Positions 1-9,229 of a DNA stretch of 61,141 nucleotides are shown in pieces; the stretch's first letter is position 1; each line of letters starts with the position of its first letter. The notes beneath the pieces are model-generated. The model ran no database searches. It was not told where the DNA came from and saw nothing but the letters and a program-made list of their open reading frames with translations. Source of the stretch: Myxococcales bacterium (GTDB taxonomy: Bacteria > Myxococcota > Myxococcia > Myxococcales > Myxococcaceae); contig JACPVI010000030.1 of the NCBI GenBank assembly GCA_016191815.1, positions 1 through 61,141 on the forward strand. Reading direction: 5' to 3'. A program made the position numbers and the translations under genes.

Positions 1-1
1 C

Positions 2-1705
2 CTCTGCCAGTCGAACGGCCAGATGAGCCTGTGCCAAATCTGCGACGACACCCAGCTCGTGAGCTGCACCACCGCGTGCGGCTCCCCAGGAACGCAGGGC
101 TGCACCATTGGCTGCGAGCTGACTGGTCGATGCACGGGAGCTGAGGTGTGCAACGGCTGCGACGACGACGGCGATGGCGTCGCGGATGAAGGCCTGTTCC
201 GGTGCGGAAGCGGGCCGTTTCAGCAACTGGACTGCGTTGGGGCGGTTGACATCGACTACAAGTTCTCTTCCTCCGACCGGGAAAACGGATTTGACCGAGA
301 CCCGAACAACCACGATCAGTATGCAAACAACATCGACTTTCACTGGACCATCGTCACCAACAGATTCATCCGCACCCTCGTGCTGGAGTTCCAGAGGTTT
401 CAGACAGTAGAAGGCGATCGCCTACTCATCGTGGGCCCAGGCGGCTTTTCTGAGAGAATTGAGGGGGTCCCCCCTATGGTGCCGCTCGGGAGTCACCGTT
501 ACCCCTTGAACGGGGAGGGGCAACGTTCGCCCCTTGGACTGCGATTCTCGACCGACGGAAACAAGACGAGCAGTGGCTTCGGGATTCAACGAGCCGCGCT
601 GTCCTGCGGTGCAGCGGGTCCCCTCGTCGCCCCGCGCGTGCCGCCAATGGAGCGAGTCGAGGGGTTTCTCTTGGGCACGGGAGACACCGTGTTCCTCGAA
701 CTCGACGGTTCCTTCGCCTACACCTACCTCGTCCTCGACGGTTTTCCCGAAGACGCCGACTTCGACATGTACGTCCGCCGTGGCGCACTTCCCGAGAGGG
801 ACCGGTTCGATTATCGCTCCGTCAACGAGACCAGCGCCACCAACGCGAACGACGAAGCCCTTCGCGTCAGTGACAACACCTCCGGCCAACGGCTCCTCGT
901 AGCCATCACCTCCGAGAAGGGCGCCGGCTGGTTCCACTTCTCCTATTCGCGCGCGCTGCCTCGTGAGGTCCGGCGACTGACGGCGGGGACGAACGTCTTC
1001 GTCTCCCCAGCACAGCTCGAGGCGATGCGCAGCGCGCTTGAGGAAGCTCAGCGAATCTACTTCACAGCATCCGAAGGACAACTGGTCATCGAACGCATCG
1101 ACTTGCACCACAGCGGACCGGGCGCGAACGCCTGCAAGTGCGGCGGAACTGCTTGCGACATCTGTTTCGTGGACAGGGCTGGTGACCGCTCGGACGCGCT
1201 GAAGATTGGCCTGCCTCCGTGCAACTTGGCTGGCGCCCCTCCCGGAAACGGGGTTCGCCTCTCTATCGGCAATTGGTTTGATCCGGGCACTATCGCGCAC
1301 GAGTTGGGACATTGCCCTGGGGGCTTCAAGGACGAGTACGCGTGGTTTGGACACGTGGTCAATGGCGAGGAATGCCACCCAGGGGTTTTCGACGGCTTCT
1401 GCGCGAGCTCGATGCACGGCGGCCTCGACCGGTTCACGCTGGCGACCGGCTACTGCACGGGCCTCAACCATGGCCAAGACCTCATCGTGGCGGGGGACCA
1501 GGCCAACCATGTTTGCAAGCTTCCCCCGTGCGGGAACGTTCGGGCGTGCTTCGAGCTTTGCGCCTTTTGCACGCCAGCGGACTCGCAGTTCGCGCAGCTC
1601 GAAAGCGCCGGCCGGCTCGTCGATACCGTTACCCTCACTCCGGACCACCGCACACTCAGAGACTTCACTGGCTTCGGCGACCTCGTCAGGGCGGTGCTTC
1701 AATGA
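2..1705 (+). CDS. M64-like secreted zinc metalloprotease, 5' end outside window
   Basis: The frame is open from the first bases, so the gene probably starts upstream; the first in-window ATG is at 23. The N-terminal part is Cys-rich and includes CNGCDDDGDGVADEG, which resembles the metal-binding repeats of myxobacterial MopE-like proteins. Around residues 426-439 (counted from the ATG at 23) lies HELGHCPGGFKDEY, an HExxH zinc site followed by a G-x-x-DEY element as in peptidase family M64. Many further cysteines suggest an exported, disulfide-bonded protein. The last codons overlap the next start (ATGA), so the two genes are probably co-transcribed. The protease call rests on the short motif; the substrate is unknown. 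Confidence 0.6.
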   Translation, partial: LCQSNGQMSLCQICDDTQLVSCTTACGSPGTQGCTIGCELTGRCTGAEVCNGCDDDGDGVADEGLFRCGSGPFQQLDCVGAVDIDYKFSSSDRENGFDRDPNNHDQYANNIDFHWTIVTNRFIRTLVLEFQRFQTVEGDRLLIVGPGGFSERIEGVPPMVPLGSHRYPLNGEGQRSPLGLRFSTDGNKTSSGFGIQRAALSCGAAGPLVAPRVPPMERVEGFLLGTGDTVFLELDGSFAYTYLVLDGFPEDADFDMYVRRGALPERDRFDYRSVNETSATNANDEALRVSDNTSGQRLLVAITSEKGAGWFHFSYSRALPREVRRLTAGTNVFVSPAQLEAMRSALEEAQRIYFTASEGQLVIERIDLHHSGPGANACKCGGTACDICFVDRAGDRSDALKIGLPPCNLAGAPPGNGVRLSIGNWFDPGTIAHELGHCPGGFKDEYAWFGHVVNGEECHPGVFDGFCASSMHGGLDRFTLATGYCTGLNHGQDLIVAGDQANHVCKLPPCGNVRACFELCAFCTPADSQFAQLESAGRLVDTVTLTPDHRTLRDFTGFGDLVRAVLQ

Positions 1706-4053
1706 ACCGCGCTCTTCTGCTGGCTGCGCCCTTGCCCATCGCGTTGCTATTCGGAGGCTGCGACCGATTCGCGTCGGGCCTCGACAGCGCGCAGCTGCCA
1801 TCTGCGTCATCGCCGGCTCGGGCGTTGCCGCCGTTCTATTTCGAGCTCCCCGAAGGGAAGAGTTCGGTGTCAGCGACGCCGGAGCTCCGGCTGACGGTGC
1901 TGGCTCACCCCGGGCCCAACGCGCGTGTACTCAGCGCGGTGTCAGCTCTTGTGGCTGATGTGAAACTGCGTCGGCCGCCTGGCTGCGACACCGTCCCAAT
2001 CGACATTGCACCGCGGTTCGAAGCCACGAGCACATCCCTCGAATACACTCCGCCGGGAGTCGCCGTGACGCCTCGAGCGCCCCTCACAGCGGGCTGGTAC
2101 GAGCTGTCCACGGGCGCGGGCTTTGCGAAAAAGGTCACCACGGGCTTCTTCCCGAAGCCGCGAGGCGACGGCTCCTTTGCCCTTCGTTTCCACGTGGGGC
2201 CGCGCCTGCGCCTCACCATGCTCGAGTTTTGCCCACGGCACGATTTCGTCTCCGACCGCGTGGAGCTGACCTTTAGCGAGCCCGCCAAGCTCGCCCCGGA
2301 CGTCTCGCTGGCGGATGCCGTGAGAATCGCCGATGCCTCCGGAAACTTCCTCCACTGTACCGAGGTGGTCACCGCCACCAACGGCATTTCGGTCGTGAAG
2401 GGGGCGGCGATGCACAGCTGGGCGCTCGACTGCGGCGCGCTGCCGGCGAGGGCGTCCGTGTTCATCGGTGGCATCGTCGGAAGCTCGAACATGCCCTTGG
2501 CGCCGGCGTTCGGCGCCAGCTCCGACAAGGTATTCGACGTCGCGACAATGCCGTTCGCCGACGCATGCCGGTACTGGCGACCTGGGCCTGCCTTGGACGT
2601 GCGTGCCGAACCTTCGTGCCTTTGGCCGCCCAACCACCAGTTCGTTCCCTTTGAGTTGGGCACTAGCCTCAAGGCCACACTGGCGGACTCGTGCGCATCG
2701 GCCGCCAGATTCCGAATCGTCGGCATCACCTCGAGCGAGGCAAGCGATGCGCTCGGAGACGGGACCACCTCCCCAGACATCCTCAGCGGCGGCGAGCGCT
2801 TCTGTCTCCGTGCCGAGCGCTCCGGCAAGGGCATGGAGCGTACCTACGACGTGACAGTCGAGGCGCAACTTGCGACAGACGAGATAACCCAGGCCAGCGT
2901 GTCGGTGCGCGTGCCGCACGACCAGCAGGGCCACAACTGTCCGGCCATCGCGCCAGGCGGCTTCGTCTCCGAGGAGGATTCGCGTTGCTCGTCGCCGGCA
3001 CAGCCTTCAGGCGCAGGCGGGGGGTTCGCAGGCGCTGGAAGCCGCCGCCTGGGCTGTAGCAGCATCGGGGGCCACGGCCTCCTGCTCGTTTCGGTGCTCG
3101 TCATTCTCCGGAGGAGACGACTCGCCGGCTGCCACCGGGCCTCGGGCGCCCGAGTATTCGCCGTGCTGCTTTCGGCGGCCTGCGGAAAAAACCCGTACCG
3201 GGCCGATGCAGGAAGCTGCGAGGGCGGCTGCTCGCCAGCGCCACAACGGTACGTGGGAGCATGGTTCGAACCGAAGGACCTAACGTCAGCCCGGCGCGGC
3301 GACGCAGGCATCGACCTCGTGTTGCTCGCAGATAAGTTTCAAATCGGCAAGCTCGGTGCCATCGACCGCGCGGCCACGGACGGGATGACGCTCAAGCGCC
3401 TCTCGGACTGCAGCTCAATGGGGTTCGAGACGGAGTTGTGGGTTGCGCCTGATCTGGATACCGAAGCTCCCGGTGGCGAAACCGTTGGGTCGAGGCTGCG
3501 TGTCCGACCGACGCAGATTCTCGACGCGGGCTGGTATGAGCTGCATACAGGCTCGGTTGCCCACCTCTTGTTCACACCAGGGTCCATGCCAGTCGAGCCC
3601 GACGGAACCTACCGGACTCGCATTGGCATCGGGCAGGATCTCCTACTTCGAACTGTCGAATTCTGCTTCGCACATGACCAGGTGCCTGACCGTGTCGATC
3701 TGTCTTTCAGCGAGCCCGCGAAGCTCGCGCCCGGGCTGCTCGTCGGTGATGCTATCCGCGCCACGGCCATCGACGGTGGTGTTCTGCCGTGCAAGGAGGT
3801 TGTGCTGGGAACCAATGGTCAATCACTTCAAAAGGGAGCCGCGGGCCAGACATGGAATCTCGACTGTGGCCGCCTTCCAGAAGGTCTCACCTTGCTGTTT
3901 CAGGGCGTGGTGAGCACCACCGGCCAACCGTTGAGAACTCCAGACGGCGGATCCTTCGAGCACTCCTACCCAAGCCTCAAGAGCCTGCCGGCAGCCGACG
4001 GCTGCTTCGTCGGCGTAACCGACGTGGAGAGCATCATCGGCCGGTGCCCATGA
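1702..4053 (+). CDS. Two-module lipoprotein with internal MYXO-CTERM-like tail
   Basis: The start ATG overlaps the upstream stop by 4 bases. The N-terminus is a lipoprotein signal with lipobox LLFGGC. Two homologous modules follow: both contain xAGWYEL, then EFC...DR(V)(E/D)LxFSEPAKLAP, then a LDCG element. Between them, near residues 447-475, sits a sorting-signal-like stretch: GCSS, a hydrophobic segment, then RRRR. Directly after it is a second lipobox, VFAVLLSAAC, with Cys about residue 494. The reading frame is continuous, so this is either one protein or two adjacent lipoprotein genes fused by loss of a stop. A GTG at 3094 could start the second half alone. No enzymatic function is recognisable. 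Confidence 0.6.
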   Translation: MNRALLLAAPLPIALLFGGCDRFASGLDSAQLPSASSPARALPPFYFELPEGKSSVSATPELRLTVLAHPGPNARVLSAVSALVADVKLRRPPGCDTVPIDIAPRFEATSTSLEYTPPGVAVTPRAPLTAGWYELSTGAGFAKKVTTGFFPKPRGDGSFALRFHVGPRLRLTMLEFCPRHDFVSDRVELTFSEPAKLAPDVSLADAVRIADASGNFLHCTEVVTATNGISVVKGAAMHSWALDCGALPARASVFIGGIVGSSNMPLAPAFGASSDKVFDVATMPFADACRYWRPGPALDVRAEPSCLWPPNHQFVPFELGTSLKATLADSCASAARFRIVGITSSEASDALGDGTTSPDILSGGERFCLRAERSGKGMERTYDVTVEAQLATDEITQASVSVRVPHDQQGHNCPAIAPGGFVSEEDSRCSSPAQPSGAGGGFAGAGSRRLGCSSIGGHGLLLVSVLVILRRRRLAGCHRASGARVFAVLLSAACGKNPYRADAGSCEGGCSPAPQRYVGAWFEPKDLTSARRGDAGIDLVLLADKFQIGKLGAIDRAATDGMTLKRLSDCSSMGFETELWVAPDLDTEAPGGETVGSRLRVRPTQILDAGWYELHTGSVAHLLFTPGSMPVEPDGTYRTRIGIGQDLLLRTVEFCFAHDQVPDRVDLSFSEPAKLAPGLLVGDAIRATAIDGGVLPCKEVVLGTNGQSLQKGAAGQTWNLDCGRLPEGLTLLFQGVVSTTGQPLRTPDGGSFEHSYPSLKSLPAADGCFVGVTDVESIIGRCP

Positions 4054-4110
4054 CCCAGCTCCGAGGAGATTCGTCGGAGCCTCGTCTTCCCCCGCGCAGA
4101 ACCACCGCAA

Positions 4111-4965
4111 CTACCAGAAGACGTGCTTGCGCTCGCGCAGCCCCGCCTCCAGCAGGTTTTGGATGGCGCCCTTCACCACCCGCACCTTCTTGTCCAGCTC
4201 GGCGTCCTCGTCGTCGGCCCTCCCGGTGAAGAAGAGCGGGTCGCCGAAGTAGATGCGGTACTTGGAGGGGAGCGGGAACGGCAGGCCGGTGGCGGTGAGG
4301 GGGAAGGACGGGAAGCCGAGCAGGCGGGCGACGGGCTTGATGTCCAGAAGGGCGGGTGCCTGCTCCTCGGCGCCCACCACCGCGATGGGGACGATGGGAG
4401 TGTTGGTCTCCAGGGCGAGGCGCATGAAGCCCAGGCCGAACTCCTGGAGCTGGTAACGCTGGGGCCAGAGCTTGGAGATGCCCCGGATGCCCTCGGGGAA
4501 GACCAAGATGGCCTCGCCGGAGGCGAGCAGGCGGCGGCAGTTCTCCGGGGTGCCGACGATCTGCCCCACCCTGGCCATGAAGGTGGAGATGTAGGGCAGC
4601 GAGGGCATCCACTTCTCCACCATGCTGCGGATGGCGCGCGGAGGAGTGGCCTCGATCAGCATGGAGACGCCGATCATCGCCGCGTCGCAGGGAATCTGGC
4701 CGGAGTGGTTGGCCACCAGGAGCACCCTGCCCTGGGGGACCTTCTCGATGCAGCTCACTTCGACCCGGAAGTAGCGCTTGTACATCCAGACCAGCGGCGC
4801 CACCGCGGCGAGCGCGTAGTCCAGGTTGAACCCGAAGGGATCGACCCCGTACTCGTTCTCGGTGCGTCGGAGGATGGCCAGCTTGTCCTCCAGGCCGCCG
4901 CCCACCAGCGAGGCGGTCCAGCCCTTGAGGCCCTGCTTCAGCCGGTCGGAGAGGCTCTCGAGCAT
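4111..4965 (-). CDS. PlsC/LPLAT-family acyltransferase
   Basis: This 284-residue protein fits the glycerolipid acyltransferase superfamily, which moves acyl chains onto lysophospholipids or related acceptors at the inner membrane. The acceptor motif appears as NHSGQIPCD around residue 108, where the family has NHxxxxD. FPEGIRG around residue 175 matches the substrate-binding FPEGxR block, and a PIV element follows near residue 209. One hydrophobic stretch (about residues 50-60) may dock it to the membrane. It stands alone between a convergent lipoprotein gene and a PIN toxin gene on the same strand. The exact acyl acceptor cannot be read from the sequence. Confidence 0.75.
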   Translation of the reverse strand: MLESLSDRLKQGLKGWTASLVGGGLEDKLAILRRTENEYGVDPFGFNLDYALAAVAPLVWMYKRYFRVEVSCIEKVPQGRVLLVANHSGQIPCDAAMIGVSMLIEATPPRAIRSMVEKWMPSLPYISTFMARVGQIVGTPENCRRLLASGEAILVFPEGIRGISKLWPQRYQLQEFGLGFMRLALETNTPIVPIAVVGAEEQAPALLDIKPVARLLGFPSFPLTATGLPFPLPSKYRIYFGDPLFFTGRADDEDAELDKKVRVVKGAIQNLLEAGLRERKHVFW

Positions 4966-4985
4966 GGTCGCCTTCTACACCAGAC

Positions 4986-5372
4986 TCAGCGCTCGATCCC
5001 AAGCGCGAGCCCCTCGAGTCCCGAGTAGTCGCGCAGGTTGCCGGTGAGCAGCCGGGCCCCGCGTTCCATCGCCGCGCAGGCGATGGCGACGTCCGCCGCG
5101 CGCTTCCGCGGGCTGCCGAGGCCCCGGAACAGCTCGGCCGCGCGCTCGGCCAGGTCCTCGGTAAAGGGAATGATGCCATCGGCCTCGAGATGGGCGCGGG
5201 CGCGAGCGAGCTGCTCCGGCGTGCGCGGCCCGCGGCAGAATTCGTACCACGCGATGGAGCTCATCTCCATCTCGCACCTCGTATCCGACAGCCGCACCAG
5301 CATGGCCCGCTCGCGGCCGCTCGACAGCAGCGCCTTCACCAGGAAGTCGGTGTCGAGGTGGTAGCGAGTCAC
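4986..5372 (-). CDS. PIN-domain toxin (VapC-like RNase)
   Basis: The protein has 128 residues from a GTG start whose first bases overlap the stop of the upstream antitoxin (GTGA), which fixes the start; the longer frame upstream is antisense noise. YHLDTDFLV at residues 5-13 carries the first PIN acidic residues, WYEFC (Glu44) the second, and AADVAIA (Asp94) the third, as expected for Mg-dependent VapC-type ribonucleases. The C-terminal LLTGNLRDYSG element also fits the family. It pairs with the ribbon-helix-helix protein immediately upstream as a type II toxin-antitoxin module. Confidence 0.8.
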   Translation of the reverse strand: MTRYHLDTDFLVKALLSSGRERAMLVRLSDTRCEMEMSSIAWYEFCRGPRTPEQLARARAHLEADGIIPFTEDLAERAAELFRGLGSPRKRAADVAIACAAMERGARLLTGNLRDYSGLEGLALGIER

Positions 5373-5635
5373 CACGCGTCGCGCTCGGCGGCGATGCGCG
5401 CGAGCTCGGCATCGAGCAACCGCCGATGGCCCCTGAAGGCCGCGAGGAGGAAGGGCAGGTTCGCCTTGCGCTTTCGGCGCTTGCGCTCCGCCGCCGCCTC
5501 GATCTCTTGGGCCTCGACCTTGAGCAGCGCCCGCCGGATGGCCTCCGAGGGAGTGACGCCCCATCGCGCGGCCAGCTCTTTCGCCGCCCGGCGTTCGCCG
5601 CCGCCGAGAATGATGGTGGTCCGCCGGGCAGCCAT
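5369..5635 (-). CDS. Ribbon-helix-helix antitoxin partner
   Basis: The protein has 88 residues starting at the ATG of MAARRTTIILG. A short beta strand (RRTTIIL), a helix, and GVTPSEAIRRALL match a CopG/Arc-type ribbon-helix-helix DNA-binding head. The remainder is a charged helical tail suited to wrapping the toxin. An in-frame upstream extension to 5701 looks non-coding and was not used. The stop overlaps the toxin start by 4 bases, the usual antitoxin-first order. It probably autoregulates this small operon, by analogy with the family. Confidence 0.7.
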   Translation of the reverse strand: MAARRTTIILGGGERRAAKELAARWGVTPSEAIRRALLKVEAQEIEAAAERKRRKRKANLPFLLAAFRGHRRLLDAELARIAAERDAW

Positions 5636-5772
5636 ATGATGTGCATGGTAGCCAGCCCCGCCCCCGCGGGCAACCACGGCCAGGCCCGCCGCCCGATCCA
5701 CCTCATCGCTCCCTGTGCCTGAGCGTCCGCACGCCTTGAAACCAGCTCGGCTTCGAGCTATCGCCCGCGGCC

Positions 5773-8334
5773 ATGGGCTATGTCTTCAAGCTAGGGCCGC
5801 AGCAAACCGCCCAAGGCTCCTTCAGCACTCTCATTCACCTCGGCGACGGACGCCTGGACGCCGCCGCCAACGCCGACGACCTGGAGGCCCTGCGGGAGCT
5901 GCGGTCTCGCTCCGGCGCCACGCTCACCTGCGAGCGAAAGCTCGGGCCCGCCGCGGCCACGCTCGGCCTCGCAACCGGACCCTTCCCGCCTGAGGCGCTG
6001 GCGCTGCGGGCGGGGCTTGCAGTGGGCCTCTCGCACGGGCCCTTGCTCGCCGGCGTGAAGGACCCTGGGCTGCTGCTCGAGCTCATCGATGCCGCCGGGG
6101 CATTCGAGCGCGCGGAACCTTGGGAACACTTCCTCCCGGACGAGACGCTGGACATCGAGGTGAAAGACGCGCTCACCCGTTCCTTCGAGGCCTGCGTGAT
6201 GGGCCAGGGCGGAGAGACGTTCGGGCTGGCGATGTACTTCGAGCACGGGAGCATCGAGCGGCTCAGGGCCACCCCCGATCCGGAGGACGCCCGGGCGCTG
6301 GAGTGCATGTCGTTGCTCATCGAGCCCGAGCCCGAATACGTCGCCGAGGCCGTCGAGGCCCTGGGCCACCGCAAGTTCGCTCCTTCCCTGATGCGGCTGA
6401 AGCGGGGGGACCTCAGGCCCTGCACGATGGGCGAGGTGGCCGAGCTGATCGCCGCGCTCCGGGCGGTGACCGACCTCGCGCGCGGAGCCTCCGTGGGCCG
6501 TGGAACGACGCGCCAGGTCAAACCTCTCGCGTCTGCGTCGGCGCGGAGGAGAACCCACCCCTTCGAGCGGAGTCCCGAGCCCGCGGAGGCAAAGGGCTTG
6601 GACGACTACGCTCAGGTCGGCAGGAACGAGCCCTGCCCATGCGGGAGCGGCAAGAAGTTCAAGAAATGCCACCTGGAGCGCTGGACCGAGGCGCCCGCGC
6701 CGCCCCGAGTCGAGCCCGCGCACGAGCGAGAGAGGCGTCTGGCCAGCGACATCCTCGAATTCGGTCGCCGGCGCTTCGGCGCGCACCGGGTCGGCGAGCT
6801 CCTCGCCCAGCCCTTTGGCGACCGCACCCTGCCCCCTCAGCTCGCTCCGGTGCTGGCGGCCTACGAGACGCCCATCGACGGCCGGCCGCTCGCAGCCCAC
6901 TTCCTCGCCGAGCGTGGTGAGGGGATGCCGGCTTTGGACCGGAGGTGGGTCGAGGCTCAGCTCGCGACGCCGCTTTGCTTGTGGGAGGTGCTACGCGTGG
7001 AAAAGGAGCGCGGCCTGGAGCTGGTCGACTTGCTCGCCGGGCGTCGCGTCTTCGTCGAGGAGGTGCGTGGCTCCAGGGCGCTTTCGCCGAGGATGGCTCT
7101 GCTCGGGCGAGTGATGGAGTTCGATGGCGTGGCCCGCCTGTACGGGATTCATGACCAGCCGCTCGTCGCGAAGGAGGTCCGGCCGGTGTTCCTCTCGCTC
7201 CGCGAGCCGGCCGGGCGCTGGCACGACGAGCGGAGCCGCACGCCGCACCTGCTGTCGAGCTGGGACGCCGCGGTGAGCGAGATGGCGCTCAAGGCCGCCT
7301 CGCCGATGAAGCTCACCAACACCGATGGCGAAACGGTCGTCTTCGTGGAGGAGCGCTTCAAGCTGCGGCGGGGCGCCAAGGATGCGGTCGTCTCCAGGTT
7401 GATGGGAATCGAAGGCACCCTCCTCGAGGAGGACACCGCCAAGGAGTGCGCCGTCACCTTCACCAAGCCCGGCAACGCCGTGCACCGTTCCTGGAAGCAG
7501 ACCTGCATCGGCAGCGCGCGCGTCACCCGGAGCAAGCTCACCCTGAGCGCGAACTCCCGGGAGCGCGCCGACCGCCTCCGCGACCTGGTCGCGCGAGAGC
7601 TGGCGGCGCTCGTCACTCACGCGGGCCGGGAGGAGAAGCCGCCCCCGGAACGTCGCGGCGGAGAGAATCTCGCCATCGATGCCCAGCCCCTCGCCGGCCC
7701 GCCGGACCCGGAGGCGCTCGTTCGGCAACACCTGCGCGGCTGGCTCGACGAGCCGCTTCCCGCCCTAAATGGGCTCAGCCCCCGAAAAGCCGCGGGCTCA
7801 CCGGCCGAGCGGGAGAGCTTGCACTGGCTGCTCAAGGAGCTCGAGGGCGTCGATCCGGAGCGCGCCGCCGATGGCGCCCATCTTCGCCGCCTGGTCGGGC
7901 TCGATGAGCTGGGCCAGCCCCTCAAGGACCACGAGCTGGACCTCGCGCTGGGCTCGGGAAAGAAGATCTCCGAGAGCCTCCTCGACTTCGCCTTGCCGCT
8001 CCTCCAGCAGCTTCCCCCCGGGGACGAGACGGCAGTGCGGAGCGCGCTGCAGACGGCGGCGCTTGCCTGGAACGCGGCGATCGAAGAGGCGGTCAGCGGG
8101 AGCAAGGCCATCTTCGGGGAGGCGCGCCGCCAGCTGTCCCGGCTGAGCGACCCGCGAGCCCTCGAAGTATTCGAGGGACTTGTGGCCCGGAAGCGGGAGT
8201 TGTTTGGCGGCGACCTCCGGCTCATCGGCGACTTCTCGCTGAGCCGCGAGGCGGGGAAAGTGAACGTCCGTGCCGAAGGCCGGCTACCGGCGGCTATCGC
8301 CGAGAGGGCCCGAGCCGCCGGACTGGTGAAGTGA
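5773..8334 (+). CDS. SEC-C motif protein of unknown function
   Basis: This is an 853-residue soluble protein with no signal peptide or membrane segment. The one recognisable element is a SEC-C zinc knuckle, RNEPCPCGSGKKFKKCH, around residue 288. It has the C-x-C...C-H spacing of the SecA tail and of many regulatory or nuclease proteins. The regions on both sides do not match a family I can name. The C-terminal half contains Arg- and Glu-rich helical stretches. It lies alone between convergent minus-strand genes. The SEC-C motif is certain; any role in protein or nucleic-acid binding is inference. Confidence 0.7.
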   Translation: MGYVFKLGPQQTAQGSFSTLIHLGDGRLDAAANADDLEALRELRSRSGATLTCERKLGPAAATLGLATGPFPPEALALRAGLAVGLSHGPLLAGVKDPGLLLELIDAAGAFERAEPWEHFLPDETLDIEVKDALTRSFEACVMGQGGETFGLAMYFEHGSIERLRATPDPEDARALECMSLLIEPEPEYVAEAVEALGHRKFAPSLMRLKRGDLRPCTMGEVAELIAALRAVTDLARGASVGRGTTRQVKPLASASARRRTHPFERSPEPAEAKGLDDYAQVGRNEPCPCGSGKKFKKCHLERWTEAPAPPRVEPAHERERRLASDILEFGRRRFGAHRVGELLAQPFGDRTLPPQLAPVLAAYETPIDGRPLAAHFLAERGEGMPALDRRWVEAQLATPLCLWEVLRVEKERGLELVDLLAGRRVFVEEVRGSRALSPRMALLGRVMEFDGVARLYGIHDQPLVAKEVRPVFLSLREPAGRWHDERSRTPHLLSSWDAAVSEMALKAASPMKLTNTDGETVVFVEERFKLRRGAKDAVVSRLMGIEGTLLEEDTAKECAVTFTKPGNAVHRSWKQTCIGSARVTRSKLTLSANSRERADRLRDLVARELAALVTHAGREEKPPPERRGGENLAIDAQPLAGPPDPEALVRQHLRGWLDEPLPALNGLSPRKAAGSPAERESLHWLLKELEGVDPERAADGAHLRRLVGLDELGQPLKDHELDLALGSGKKISESLLDFALPLLQQLPPGDETAVRSALQTAALAWNAAIEEAVSGSKAIFGEARRQLSRLSDPRALEVFEGLVARKRELFGGDLRLIGDFSLSREAGKVNVRAEGRLPAAIAERARAAGLVK

Positions 8335-8466
8335 CGCCGCCGCCCAAGCCGCTCGGCCGGCGAGGCAAGCAGAAACCGCCTTGTCGAGCAATCGCGTCGC
8401 GTTGCACAGCAGCGCCTGCTCGCCACCTCGCTGGGCCACCCGTGGGAGGCAGGTGACCTACTGAGA

Positions 8467-9072
8467 TCAGCGCCCCAGACGAAGCCTCTGGTCGAGCCGT
8501 CGCCACAGCGGCCCGACCTCCAGCTCGAATCCAGGGAGCAGTGGCGTGGAGTATGCGCCTCCCGCCCCGAGCGGGACCTCGGACCAACCGCGGGGCCCTG
8601 GGCGTAGGAAGCGGGCCCAGCGCTCGATGGGCTCGAATACCCAGTACTCGTCCGAGCCCTGCTCGAAGTAGCGACGGGCCTTCAGGCCCAGATCTCGCTC
8701 GATGGTAGAAGGCGACAGCACCTCGATCGCGATGTCCGGAGCGCCTTCGCCCCACCCCGCCGGGTCAATCGGGCCGTCCTTCCGCTCGTCCACGGTCACG
8801 GCTATATCTGGGCGGTAGTCCCGGGCGCCAGGGGGCATGAAGAACGAGTGCTCGGAGATGACGAAGCAGCGATCGGGGTATCGCTCCTCGTAGCCAAGCA
8901 AGAGGTAGAGCAACAGGTCCCGCAAGGCGTCGTGCGCTGCGCGACCGGTGGGGCTCACGATCAGCCTCCCCTCCTCGTACTCCAGACGGAACCCGGGCGG
9001 ATCCTCGATCTTCAAGTAGTCGTCCCAACTCACGGTCGGGGCATAGTCCGACGGGCGCGGCTCCCGGTCCAT
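8467..9072 (-). CDS. Uma2-family putative nuclease (DUF820)
   Basis: The start is the ATG of MDREPRPSDY, giving 201 residues, close to the usual 180-200. The family fold is a PD-(D/E)xK nuclease. The sequence shows the expected succession: RLEYEEGRLIVSP, HDALRDLLLYLL, YRPDIAVTVDE (catalytic Asp) and APDIAIEVLSPST (Asp-x-x-x-Glu). SDEYWVFEP then matches the EYWiid block. Uma2 genes are abundant in cyanobacteria and some myxobacteria and their biological role is not settled. It reads toward the SEC-C gene. The 131 bases between the two genes hold nothing I can identify. Confidence 0.8.
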   Translation of the reverse strand: MDREPRPSDYAPTVSWDDYLKIEDPPGFRLEYEEGRLIVSPTGRAAHDALRDLLLYLLLGYEERYPDRCFVISEHSFFMPPGARDYRPDIAVTVDERKDGPIDPAGWGEGAPDIAIEVLSPSTIERDLGLKARRYFEQGSDEYWVFEPIERWARFLRPGPRGWSEVPLGAGGAYSTPLLPGFELEVGPLWRRLDQRLRLGR

Positions 9073-9229
9073 CACCGAATCCAATTGGATCACAGATTCA
9101 AGTTTACCACTGGGCACCCGGCGCGGTGCAGCCCCCGACCCTGCGCCTCGATCCTTTGGCGGCCGTCGCTGCGCTCGGGCTCCCGCAGGACGATCAGCAC
9201 GGCGCCAAGGAGCGCGCCCCCCTGCTCGG

